Below, piece after piece: positions 25,291 through 32,101 of a DNA stretch of 32,101 nucleotides; position 1 is the stretch's first letter, and every line of letters begins with the position of its first letter. This stretch comes from Marivita sp. (GTDB lineage Bacteria > Pseudomonadota > Alphaproteobacteria > Rhodobacterales > Rhodobacteraceae), in assembly GCF_020055675.1 (NCBI RefSeq), contig NZ_JAIPUS010000030.1:1-32101 (forward strand). Reading direction: 5' to 3'. Made by a program: the position numbers and the translations under genes. Under the pieces are notes generated by a model that saw nothing but the letters and a program-made list of their open reading frames with translations, was not told the origin of the DNA and ran no database searches.

Positions 25291-25524
25291 ATGAGTAGCG
25301 ACGTGAGGCGCAATATCGAGGACCGCCGCGAGGATCTGAATGCCGCCTATCGCCAATCGGCGAATCAGTGCAGGGCAGGGTTCAGTGTATCCTCAGCGAT
25401 TGCGCTGAAATTGGCATCGGCTTGCTTGGTTTTTTCCAGGATAAGTGACAGCACAGCTTCGTCCTCGCCCTGGCCAAGCTTTCTGGCCCAATTGGCCAAT
25501 GTTCCCAGAACAGCAATCTCATAG
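25291..25524 (+). CDS. possible truncated small gene running into the DUF892 gene's antisense
   Basis: A frame of 77 codons whose first 26 residues (from MSSDVRRNIEDRRE) look like a genuine protein start, with AAGGAAG 13 bases before the ATG. From about residue 27 it is simply the antisense of the DUF892 gene. It may be the remnant of a gene cut by a rearrangement, or chance. No family recognised. Confidence 0.15.
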   Translation: MSSDVRRNIEDRREDLNAAYRQSANQCRAGFSVSSAIALKLASACLVFSRISDSTASSSPWPSFLAQLANVPRTAIS

Positions 25525-25853
25525 TGCTCCATACGCTGCACCGACGCCACCAAAGCGGCGTCCTGCAGCGTTTCATCTGGGATCATGTTGTTCCATTTCT
25601 CCGCCTCGTTGATGATGGCGTGCATCGATGTGTCTTCGTGGGCATCCACCTCCCGCCCTCGGGCCTTGAGCAGCCCGTCAAGCTCGTCACGCTGGGCCGC
25701 CGTCTGTTTCCGGTGAGCGTCAATCGCTTTCGAAAGATCATTGTCATTTGCCTGCGATGCCATCTCCGCAAGGTGATCGGTCATCTGGGCCTCGACCGAG
25801 CGCAGCTCCTCGAGTTCGGCCAGGTAAAGCCCTTCAAGGTCGTGTAGTTGCAT
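25365..25853 (-). CDS. DUF892 ferritin-like protein (YciE/YciF type)
   Basis: A 162-residue all-helical protein of the DUF892 family: 'LHDLEGLYLAELEELRSVEAQM' at the start, a central 'HRKQTAAQRDELDGLL', and 'DAALVASVQRMEHYEIAVLGTLANWARKLG' near the end, with the Glu and His residues (for example Glu in 'AELEEL', 'MEHYE') that line the ferritin-like centre. Family members are produced under osmotic and general stress; their activity is not established. ATG 25853 is preferred over the ATG one codon earlier, because AGGAGG (25859-25864) is 5 bases from it but only 2 from the first. It follows the small membrane protein gene by 66 bases and could be in one operon with it. Confidence 0.88.
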   Translation of the reverse strand: MQLHDLEGLYLAELEELRSVEAQMTDHLAEMASQANDNDLSKAIDAHRKQTAAQRDELDGLLKARGREVDAHEDTSMHAIINEAEKWNNMIPDETLQDAALVASVQRMEHYEIAVLGTLANWARKLGQGEDEAVLSLILEKTKQADANFSAIAEDTLNPALH

Positions 25854-25919
25854 CATTACCTCCTATCGTCTGTTTGATGGAATGGCACAGGGTTCGCGCC
25901 GCCGATCGGCAGTCCGCCG

Positions 25920-26240
25920 TCACTTCGGCATTCGCCGCACCTGTGGTCGGCGAACAATCCAAACGGCAGCAGCACCGCCCGGCACGAGTGAAGCAAGCAC
26001 AGTGATTACCGCCGGCCCGACGCCTTCGAGACCTGAAGGTCCAACAAGTATCCTGCCGATGACGATCAGAACCCAGAACACGGATGTAGAGACAAGGGCC
26101 AAGATCGAGACGAACAGCAGGTAGGCGGCAAGGGGATGCAATTTCTCATGACGCAGTGATTGCGCAATCGGCCAGCAGGCCACGAGCGTGATGAGCGCGA
26201 TGATCCAGGCGATGTACTGGTTGGCGACATCAATAGTCAT
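25920..26240 (-). CDS. small membrane protein, function unknown
   Basis: A 106-residue protein with three hydrophobic segments (about 10-26, 38-63 and 74-95) separated by short charged turns, and a basic C-terminus (RRPQVRRMPK). No family recognised. It sits upstream of the DUF892 gene on the same strand and probably shares its transcript, which suggests a membrane role in stress. AAGGGC stands before the ATG. Confidence 0.7.
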   Translation of the reverse strand: MTIDVANQYIAWIIALITLVACWPIAQSLRHEKLHPLAAYLLFVSILALVSTSVFWVLIVIGRILVGPSGLEGVGPAVITVLASLVPGGAAAVWIVRRPQVRRMPK

Positions 26241-26280
26241 GCGGTGCCCTTTCGTCAGTCACGTCGATACGTGGCCCAAA

Positions 26281-26320
26281 CTAACGCGCCGGGACAGCGC
26301 GACGCCTTAACCCGCGTTAG
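26281..26320. repeat. 8+8 inverted repeat upstream of the small membrane protein gene
   Basis: CTAACGCG (26281-26288) and CGCGTTAG (26313-26320) are perfectly inverted with 24 bases between. They lie 41-80 bases before the minus-strand start at 26240, and so could be an operator or leader hairpin of the stress pair, or the end of the convergent-side region. No sigma-factor motif was identified with confidence. Confidence 0.3.
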
Positions 26321-26434
26321 GACCCGGCAGCTCTGGCCATGCGCCAACCTGTGCGAACAGTCTTTCAGACTGCAGAGAGCCCAAGTGGCGTGGGTGACCG
26401 CTGATTGACACGCATATTGGCCTGTCATGAGCCC

Positions 26435-27565
26435 CTAAGTGCTGCCGATGGCGCGACGGAAAATCAGGAGAGACGCCACAAGAAAGGCGGCACCCAACGT
26501 TCCAACCAGAAGGAATTCAGGCCAGACGGTTTCAAGACCGGCGCCGCGGAACAGGACCGCATTGGAAAAGCTCAGGTAGTGGCGCGATGGCAGAAACCAG
26601 GTGAGGTATTGCAGCCATTGTGGCTGGCTCTCAACAGGGCTCATCCCGCCTGACAGGATCATCATCGGCAAAACCGTTATGATCACGAGAAGCGCGAATT
26701 GGGCCATGGACCGCACGGCAGTTCCCAAAAGCAAGCCGATCGCCGCCGCCGCGAACAAGAACAGGAACGTACCGGTCAGAAACAGTGGCACCGATCCGGC
26801 GATGGGCACATCAAGCATCCAGCGCACCACGATCAGGAGCGATGCTGTAAAAGTCACGAAGACGATCATCGCGTTGGCCAGAATCTTGGACGTCGCGATT
26901 TCGAACGGTGTGACCGGCATGACCAAAAGATGCCCTATCGTGCCATGCTCACGTTCCCTGATCAGGGCGGCGCCGGTCAGGATGACGGTCAGATTCGTCA
27001 GCCAGTTGAGCAGGGCCGAGATGGCTTCGAACCATGTCGCATTGTTGGTCGGGTTGAACGCGCGTCGCAAGACCAGATCAGCACTGGCGGGACCGGACCG
27101 AACAGGGGCGACCGAGGTCGCAAAGCGTTCCTTCTCGCGGGTCAGGATCGCACGAATGTAGTTCGCGCCGACCGTGGCCTGCGTGACGTCCGTGGCATCG
27201 ACCCTCAAGAACACCGTCACGTCATCGCCGGCGCGCAGATCGGCGGCCATATTGTGGGGGATCATCAGGATAAAGGTATAGAGATCATCATCCATCAATT
27301 GCTCTGCTTGCCCGCCGTCTATGAGGTCCGGGGCCTGGAACCACGGCGCATAGAGCGCCTCGGCCATTGAGCGCGACAGCGCAGAACGGTCATTGTCGAC
27401 AAAAGCCACCGCCGCATTGTTGACCTGATCTGCGGCCGATTGCGCCTGAAAGTACACGCCCGGCCCAAAGGCGTAGATCACCAGGCCAACCAAAAGCCAG
27501 TCCCGCAGGACGCTCAATACCTCCTTGCGGGTGAGCCAGAGCAGATTTCCCAGCAACCGGCGCAT
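26435..27565 (-). CDS. yhhJ: ABC-2 type efflux permease (YhhJ-like)
   Basis: A 376-residue inner-membrane protein. One N-terminal membrane helix (about 23-40) is followed by a large periplasmic domain (about 45-170) and five C-terminal helices with 'REREHGTIGHLLVMPVTPFEIATSKILAN', the usual ABC-2 permease motif, and 'GGMSPVESQPQWLQYLTWFLPSRHYL'. It is the second permease of a drug or lipid exporter with the fused protein encoded just upstream. The ATG at 27565 lies 2 bases after the previous stop (27568-27570); a longer frame to 27637 overlaps that gene and is not used. Size matches E. coli YhhJ (about 375). Substrate unknown. Confidence 0.9.
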   Translation of the reverse strand: MRRLLGNLLWLTRKEVLSVLRDWLLVGLVIYAFGPGVYFQAQSAADQVNNAAVAFVDNDRSALSRSMAEALYAPWFQAPDLIDGGQAEQLMDDDLYTFILMIPHNMAADLRAGDDVTVFLRVDATDVTQATVGANYIRAILTREKERFATSVAPVRSGPASADLVLRRAFNPTNNATWFEAISALLNWLTNLTVILTGAALIREREHGTIGHLLVMPVTPFEIATSKILANAMIVFVTFTASLLIVVRWMLDVPIAGSVPLFLTGTFLFLFAAAAIGLLLGTAVRSMAQFALLVIITVLPMMILSGGMSPVESQPQWLQYLTWFLPSRHYLSFSNAVLFRGAGLETVWPEFLLVGTLGAAFLVASLLIFRRAIGST

Positions 27566-27567
27566 GA

Positions 27568-30306
27568 TCAGGGTGCCTGTTTGCGTAATAGCGCCAACGC
27601 CGGCACGAAGAATACTGGAATGAACAGGGCGATCCACGGGAGTTCCGGTGCAAGCTGACCCATCCCGAGCCCCTTGGTGAAGGCGCCAACGCTTATGTAC
27701 ATATAGTAGTGGGTGGGCCAGCTCAGCCCGATGATCCGGGCGCCGCCTTCCAGAGAGGCCACCGGCTGAACCATTCCGGAAAACACAACGGTCGGCATCA
27801 TCATGATGACCATCGCGGCAAACACGGCTGCAACCTGCGTCCGGGTAAAGACCGATACAAGCAAGCCGTAGCTGGTCGAGGCCATCACATAGATCAGCGC
27901 CCCCAAAGTGAGAATCGCGAAGTCGCCCGTGAATGGCACGCCAAAGAGAAACACCGCCATGCCTGACATGATCAGGTAATTGACCATGCCGATCGCGATA
28001 TAGGGAAGCTGTTTGCCGATCATGAATTCGAGGCGCCGTGTCGGCGTGACATGAAAGTTGGTGATCGTTCCGATCTCACGCTCTCGCGCCACGCTGATCG
28101 CCATCAGGATCGCGGGAAAAAACATCAGAAGGATCGCGGGGACTGAAGGTGCGATGGCCCGAATGCTGTCTACGGTCGGGTTATAGGCGAAACGTGTGTT
28201 GATGTTCAGCGAGGCGGGCGCGTCGGCCTGTGACCTGCTTGTTCGGACCTGCTCGGCAAGGAAATTCGTGTGCGCGCCCTGCACATAGCCCTCGATTGTC
28301 GACGCGCGCTGCGTGTTCGAGCCGTCGATCCAGGCCGAGACTTCGGATTGCCGCCCTTGGTGCAGGTCCCTGCCGAACCCCTGCGGGATATCGAGCGCCA
28401 ATGTGGCTTCACCGGCCCGAAGCAGCTGAACAAGCGCCTCGCGGCTCTCTACCGTGTCGACCTTCTGGAAATAACGCGATCCCTCGAAGGTTTGCAGGTA
28501 GGAGCGGCTCACCGGGCTCCGGTCTTCGTCGAAAATCGCAAACTCTATGTCCTCGACATCCATCGAGATGCCATAGGCAAACAGAAACATTAACAAGACG
28601 CTGCCACCAAAGGCAAAGGCCAGCCGGATCGGATCGCGCATGACCTCATAGGTTTCTCGCCGCGTGTAGGCCAGAAGCCGTCGCAGGGCTGCCGACCGCG
28701 AAGGTTTCCTGTTGTCCTGCCGATCAGAACCTGCCCACTCGTCCGCATCGCCTTCATCGGTGGCATCAGGGTCGTTCTGGCGGATCAGCGCCACGAAAGC
28801 CTCGTCAAGTTCGCCCTCGCCGTGCTCCTGGGCGATATCGCCGGGAGTGCCCACCTCCATTACCTGTCCCTTGTGCATCAGCGAAATCCGGTCGCAATAC
28901 GTGGCCTCATGCATGAAATGGGTCGAGATGAAGATCGTCACGCCATCGTCACGCGACAGATCCGACAGTATTTGCCAGAATGCGTCCCGCCCGGCCGGAT
29001 CGACGCCCGATGTTGGCTCATCAAGGATCAGCAATTCCGGTTCATGGATAATCGCGGCGGCCAGCGAAAGACGCTGCTGCAACCCAAGGGGAAGCGCCCC
29101 CGCACCGTCATCGGCGTGCCCGGCCAGGCCCACCTGATCGAGCAGCGCGTCGATGCGATCCCCGATTTCGTCTGCGTCCAGACGATACAACCGGGCGTGA
29201 AGCCACAGATTTTCGCGCAGGCTGAGTTGTTTGTAGAGTGAAAATGACTGGGACATGTAGCCGACGCGCTGGCGCGTTTCGATGTCGCTGGCATCCACCG
29301 GATGTCCAAACAACGATACCGTGCCTTCGGTTGCAGGCAGCAGTCCGGTCAGCATTTTCATTGTTGTCGTTTTTCCCGAGCCATTCGAACCGAGAAAACC
29401 GAAAATCTCGCCCTGCTCTATTTCAAAGCTGATGTCGTCAACGGCCGTGAAATCACCGAAGCGCCTGGTCAAGTCTTTGGCCTTGACCGCGATGTTGCCG
29501 GTTTCGGAATCCCGCGGTGGAATCTCAAGCTGCGCTTTCGCGCTCCGTTCGTCCTCCGGAACCATGGCGGTGAACGCATCTTCCAGCGTGTCGGTGCCGG
29601 TCTCTTCGCGCAATGCAGCGGCGCTGCCGCTGCCGATGAGCGCGCCATCATGCATGGCGTGCAACATGTCGAAATCTTCAGCCTCCGCCATATAGGCGGT
29701 CGACACGAGCACAGACATGTTCGGGCGGCTTTCGCGTATTTCCTCGATCAATCTCCAGAACTGCTGGCGCGACAGGGGATCGATGCCGGTGGTCGGTTCA
29801 TCGAGGATCAGGACGTCGGGATCATGGATCAAAGCGCAACACAGGCCAAGTTTCTGCTTCATGCCCCCGGAAAGCTTTCCGACGATCCGGTCCGGGAATG
29901 GATCGAGGCGGGTCGCTTTCAGAAGGCGGTCGATGCGTCGGTCGCGTTCCTTGGCGGTCTGACCGAACAGCCTGCCAAAAAATTCAAGGTTTTCACGAAC
30001 ACTCAGGGCCATATAGAGATTCTGGCCAAGTCCCTGGGGCATATAGGCGATGCGCGGAAAAACAGCGTTGCGATGTCTGGGCTTGCGCATCGACCCGCCC
30101 AGCACGTCGACCTCGCCCTCCTGCATCCGGCGCGCCCCGGCGATCAGCCCCATCAGTGTGGATTTGCCCACACCGTCGGGGCCGAAAAGGCCAACGATCG
30201 TTCCGGCTTCCAACTCGAGCGACACATCGTCCACCGCATGTTTGTCGCCGTAGCTGTGGCAAAGACCCTGAACGCGCACCACAGGGGCATTTTGCGCATT
30301 GCTCAT
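27568..30306 (-). CDS. rbbA: fused ABC transporter: two ATPase domains plus ABC-2 permease (RbbA/YhiH-like)
   Basis: 912 residues, the length and domain order of E. coli RbbA. ATPase 1 has Walker A 'GPDGVGKST' (42-50), signature 'LSGGMKQ' (145-151), Walker B 'LILDE' (166-170), but 'STAYM' where the switch His should be. ATPase 2 has Walker A 'GSNGSGKTT' (306-314), a divergent signature 'LPLGLQQ' (405-411), Walker B to Glu430 and switch His463. A permease domain follows from about 545, with a periplasmic loop and C-terminal helices. One composite ATP site is therefore canonical and one degenerate. It works with the adaptor (start 31314) and second permease (27565). RbbA was described as ribosome-associated, but context points to export. 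AGGAG stands 8 bases before the ATG. Confidence 0.92.
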   Translation of the reverse strand: MSNAQNAPVVRVQGLCHSYGDKHAVDDVSLELEAGTIVGLFGPDGVGKSTLMGLIAGARRMQEGEVDVLGGSMRKPRHRNAVFPRIAYMPQGLGQNLYMALSVRENLEFFGRLFGQTAKERDRRIDRLLKATRLDPFPDRIVGKLSGGMKQKLGLCCALIHDPDVLILDEPTTGIDPLSRQQFWRLIEEIRESRPNMSVLVSTAYMAEAEDFDMLHAMHDGALIGSGSAAALREETGTDTLEDAFTAMVPEDERSAKAQLEIPPRDSETGNIAVKAKDLTRRFGDFTAVDDISFEIEQGEIFGFLGSNGSGKTTTMKMLTGLLPATEGTVSLFGHPVDASDIETRQRVGYMSQSFSLYKQLSLRENLWLHARLYRLDADEIGDRIDALLDQVGLAGHADDGAGALPLGLQQRLSLAAAIIHEPELLILDEPTSGVDPAGRDAFWQILSDLSRDDGVTIFISTHFMHEATYCDRISLMHKGQVMEVGTPGDIAQEHGEGELDEAFVALIRQNDPDATDEGDADEWAGSDRQDNRKPSRSAALRRLLAYTRRETYEVMRDPIRLAFAFGGSVLLMFLFAYGISMDVEDIEFAIFDEDRSPVSRSYLQTFEGSRYFQKVDTVESREALVQLLRAGEATLALDIPQGFGRDLHQGRQSEVSAWIDGSNTQRASTIEGYVQGAHTNFLAEQVRTSRSQADAPASLNINTRFAYNPTVDSIRAIAPSVPAILLMFFPAILMAISVAREREIGTITNFHVTPTRRLEFMIGKQLPYIAIGMVNYLIMSGMAVFLFGVPFTGDFAILTLGALIYVMASTSYGLLVSVFTRTQVAAVFAAMVIMMMPTVVFSGMVQPVASLEGGARIIGLSWPTHYYMYISVGAFTKGLGMGQLAPELPWIALFIPVFFVPALALLRKQAP

Positions 30307-30309
30307 CGC

Positions 30310-31314
30310 TCAGTCTCCTGCCTCAAGAGGCGGGCGATCCGTCAAAGTCAGGTCATCGGGCCATGCTGTGTCCTGAGCGCCGACCAGACGAATATGTCCA
30401 GTCCCGCGCATGCCGGTCTTGACGTAGTCAATGTTGCGCTCGATGAGATCCTGCTGGACGCGCAGACGAACCCGGAACATCAAATCCGTGCGGACATCCT
30501 GTGTTTCCACGGTTTCCGGCGTGAATTGCGCATCTGGCGATACAAAGCTCACGTGCGCGGGGATCACAAGATCGATCCCGTCCAGCCTGATACGCGCCTC
30601 GGCCCCGATCCCGACCCGTGCGGCCTCGGCAGTGGGCAGAAAGACCTCCATATAGACCCGCGACAGATCCAGCAGGGTCACGATGGGCGCACCGCTGGCC
30701 ACAACCTCGCCCGGCTCGGCCAGGCGATACAGCACCCGGCCGCGCACAGGGGCCTGGATCTGCGCATCTTCGATCCGGCTCTCGATTTCACGAACGGACG
30801 CTCGGGCTGCTTCGACCTGGCGTTCAGCCGCGGTCAGGCTGGCTTTGGCAGCGGCCAGTGTGGCGCGGTCTGCATCGCGCTCGGACCGGCGGCTGTCTAC
30901 CTCCTCCTGTGTGCCGAAACCCCGCTCCAGTAGTGTTCTGGCGCGTTCCAGCTCGACTTGCGAAAATTCAAGCGCCGCTTCATTCTGACCGATCATGGCG
31001 CGGGCCTGCTCGGCCTGGCTTTCCGAAGCGGCGACATCGGCCTCGGCGCGGTCCAGTTGCGCTTGCAGGCTGTCGGTGTCGATCTCGGCGATGGTGATGC
31101 CTGCATCAACCAAATCGCCTTCCTGCACCTGAATATCCGCAAGACGCCCGGTGATTTCCGAAGCGACGTCCACCAGGTCGGCCTCCACCCGCCCGTTGCC
31201 TGCGGCGAACGCTGGCGGCGCGGTCTGTTGACTGGCTTGCCACCAAAAGTACCCCGCGACAACACCCGCGATCGCGACGAGACCGGCAACGGCAATTACC
31301 AATTTTCGTTTCAT
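30310..31314 (-). CDS. yhiI: HlyD-family periplasmic adaptor of the efflux operon (YhiI-like)
   Basis: A 334-residue membrane-fusion protein: an N-terminal anchor helix (about 5-25), the first half of a lipoyl-like domain ('GRVEADLVDVASEITGRLADIQVQEGDLV', 40-68), a long coiled-coil hairpin (about 80-185, rich in Ala, Glu, Arg and Gln), the second lipoyl half ('IQAPVRGRVLYRLAEPGEVV') and a beta-barrel domain. It bridges the inner-membrane ABC transporter to an outer-membrane channel that is not encoded here. First gene of the three-gene operon; its stop is 3 bases before the next start. ATG 31314 has no clear ribosome site; a TTG at 31332 adds six residues and is no better. The promoter must lie in the decayed region 31315-31480. 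Confidence 0.9.
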   Translation of the reverse strand: MKRKLVIAVAGLVAIAGVVAGYFWWQASQQTAPPAFAAGNGRVEADLVDVASEITGRLADIQVQEGDLVDAGITIAEIDTDSLQAQLDRAEADVAASESQAEQARAMIGQNEAALEFSQVELERARTLLERGFGTQEEVDSRRSERDADRATLAAAKASLTAAERQVEAARASVREIESRIEDAQIQAPVRGRVLYRLAEPGEVVASGAPIVTLLDLSRVYMEVFLPTAEAARVGIGAEARIRLDGIDLVIPAHVSFVSPDAQFTPETVETQDVRTDLMFRVRLRVQQDLIERNIDYVKTGMRGTGHIRLVGAQDTAWPDDLTLTDRPPLEAGD

Positions 31315-31379
31315 CAAGGCCGACCCACACAATCAATACAACCAAGGTAAGCCATGCAAAGCAGTTGAGCTTTGCTCTG

Positions 31380-31700
31380 GGTTAAAGGGCTTTCTGAACA
31401 CTGGACGCGCAGCGGCAGCTTGGATCCGGGCAGTGACCCTGCATGCGAAAGTGACCCGCTTGGGTGGGTGGGGTGAGACCATCCAGAGCTGACCCACCTG
31501 CAGTGTCGCCATGCTTGGCCATCCCCTTAAGCAGCGTTGCCTCCGACATGCCGTGTTTGCTGCACAGATCCGATACCGTCGCTCCGGCTGGGCGCGAAGA
31601 TTGAGCCCGCGGACCAAGCATTTCACGCGTGAACCATACGCTTGCGATCCGCCGGCACTCTGGTCGTCGGTGAAACGGGCATTTCGGATCGCCCGTTGCC
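31380..31700 (-). pseudogene. decayed IS3-family transposase OrfA remnant
   Basis: In one minus-strand frame (from about 31686) the residues 'RNARFTDDQ' match the start of IS3-type OrfA proteins. After a frame change the next frame (about 31585 to 31510) reads 'AGATVSDLCSKHGMSEATLLKGMAKHGD', the OrfA helix-turn-helix with 'GVSDATFYKWKAKYG' as the usual form. The middle is scrambled and no OrfB follows, so this is an inactive fragment. Between 31434 and 31495, TGACCC occurs three times (31434, 31452, 31490), which recalls the repeated ends of some IS21-type elements; this second identification is weak. Confidence 0.6.
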
Positions 31701-31753
31701 CGCGTCGCCGTGACCGTTTCGAGTCCAGTCCATCCTTTGGGATGGCCCGGGTT

Positions 31754-31975
31754 TCAGGGCAGGTCATCCCCCCCGGGGATTTCTGACGTCTTGGTAGATT
31801 TGCGTCGGATCAACCCAAGCCGGCACAGGGTCTTGAGAGGTGGCATTGGAGGGAACTGAACTTTTTTTCCGTCGACGGTGATTTTCGTCTTGCGGACTTT
31901 GGGCGGTGACTCTAAATACCCCTTCACCGGCGGCGCTGAGGCGCTTGTTGGGACGGTGGACGGGACGACGGGCAT
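31754..31975 (-). CDS. possible small protein of unknown family
   Basis: A 73-residue frame beginning MPVVPSTVPTSAS and ending ...EIPGGDDLP. The middle ('VRKTKITVDGKKVQFPPMP') looks like real protein, but there is no recognised family and no good ribosome site. It lies between the transposase remnant and the rRNA promoter, so it may itself be part of a decayed element. Its ATG overlaps the proposed rRNA -35 on the other strand. Confidence 0.25.
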   Translation of the reverse strand: MPVVPSTVPTSASAPPVKGYLESPPKVRKTKITVDGKKVQFPPMPPLKTLCRLGLIRRKSTKTSEIPGGDDLP

Positions 31976-32004
31976 TGTGTCGGTTGGAACGGAAGGCGGA
32001 TAAT
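31975..32004 (+). promoter_or_regulatory. possible rRNA operon promoter
   Basis: TTGTGT (31975-31980) and GATAAT (31999-32004) are 18 bases apart, a fair housekeeping promoter about 65 bases before boxA. A weaker alternative is TTGTCA at about 32013 with a poor -10. Chosen mainly because an rRNA leader follows. Confidence 0.4.
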
Positions 32005-32067
32005 TCAGGGGTTTGTCAGGGCGGGCGCGCCGCGGTTAGGGCGCACTGGTCTGGTTTTGTTTCTGGG

Positions 32068-32101
32068 TTGCTCTTTGACATTGATAATATCTGAAGAGAT
32101 A
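32068..32101 (+). promoter_or_regulatory. rRNA operon leader with boxA antitermination site
   Basis: TTGCTCTTTGACA (32068-32080) closely matches the boxA element (TGCTCTTTAACA) that recruits NusB/S10 antitermination factors on rRNA transcripts. The bases that follow (ATTGATAATATCTGAAGAGATA) are of the kind found before 16S rRNA genes in Rhodobacterales. The 16S gene itself should begin a short distance past the window end. No rRNA bases are inside the window. Confidence 0.75.

Noticed and set aside
1-32101. CRISPR arrays, prophage genes, tRNA genes, integrases
   Set aside because: No spaced repeats, phage proteins or cloverleaf-like sequences were seen when reading the window.

Overview
The window looks like chromosomal DNA of a GC-rich alphaproteobacterium, most likely a member of the Rhodobacterales (Roseobacter group). 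This rests on gene content, GC-rich coding with strong Shine-Dalgarno sites, and a Rhodobacterales-type rRNA operon leader with boxA in the last 34 bases. No phage, CRISPR array, tRNA or intact insertion sequence is visible. The only mobile-element traces are decayed fragments near the right end.

Layout. 1-3200: alpha subunit of an NAD-linked formate dehydrogenase, then a secreted PRC-barrel protein. 3344-6000: an IsdG/HmoA-like monooxygenase, an M20-type amidohydrolase, and a peptidoglycan-binding/papain-like cysteine protease with a possible small overlapping partner. 6214-10270: a sensory module made of a Cys-free periplasmic protein and a hybrid histidine kinase (one operon, minus strand), facing a NarL/LuxR-type response regulator across 300 bp. 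10290-21048: a surface-polysaccharide locus, on the plus strand directly behind the regulator. It encodes a 1042-residue GT-C-like membrane protein, a secreted protein of unknown type, a membrane-anchored glycoside hydrolase and a GT4 glycosyltransferase. After a strong terminator and a long leader come an ALG5/DPM1-like GT2, a Wzx-type flippase, a mannose-6-phosphate isomerase-type cupin and a small outer-membrane barrel.

21215-26240: an AbrB-family membrane protein, a 740-base stretch without a convincing gene, a cyclopropane-fatty-acid synthase-like methyltransferase, a sarcosine/dimethylglycine N-methyltransferase, a DUF892 ferritin-like protein and a small membrane protein. This set suggests envelope and osmotic stress. 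26435-31314: a three-gene efflux operon matching E. coli yhiI-rbbA-yhhJ in order and protein length. 31315-32101: decayed transposase sequence, a possible small ORF, and the promoter/leader of an rRNA operon that begins just beyond the window.

The most interesting part is 8849-21048. The kinase carries its own receiver and HPt domains, and the separate response regulator sits 19 bp upstream of the first polysaccharide gene. Inside the locus the GT2 resembles enzymes that make polyprenyl-phosphate sugars, the donors used by GT-C enzymes, so the two may be a donor-maker and user pair. I do not recognise the whole set as a named exopolysaccharide system.
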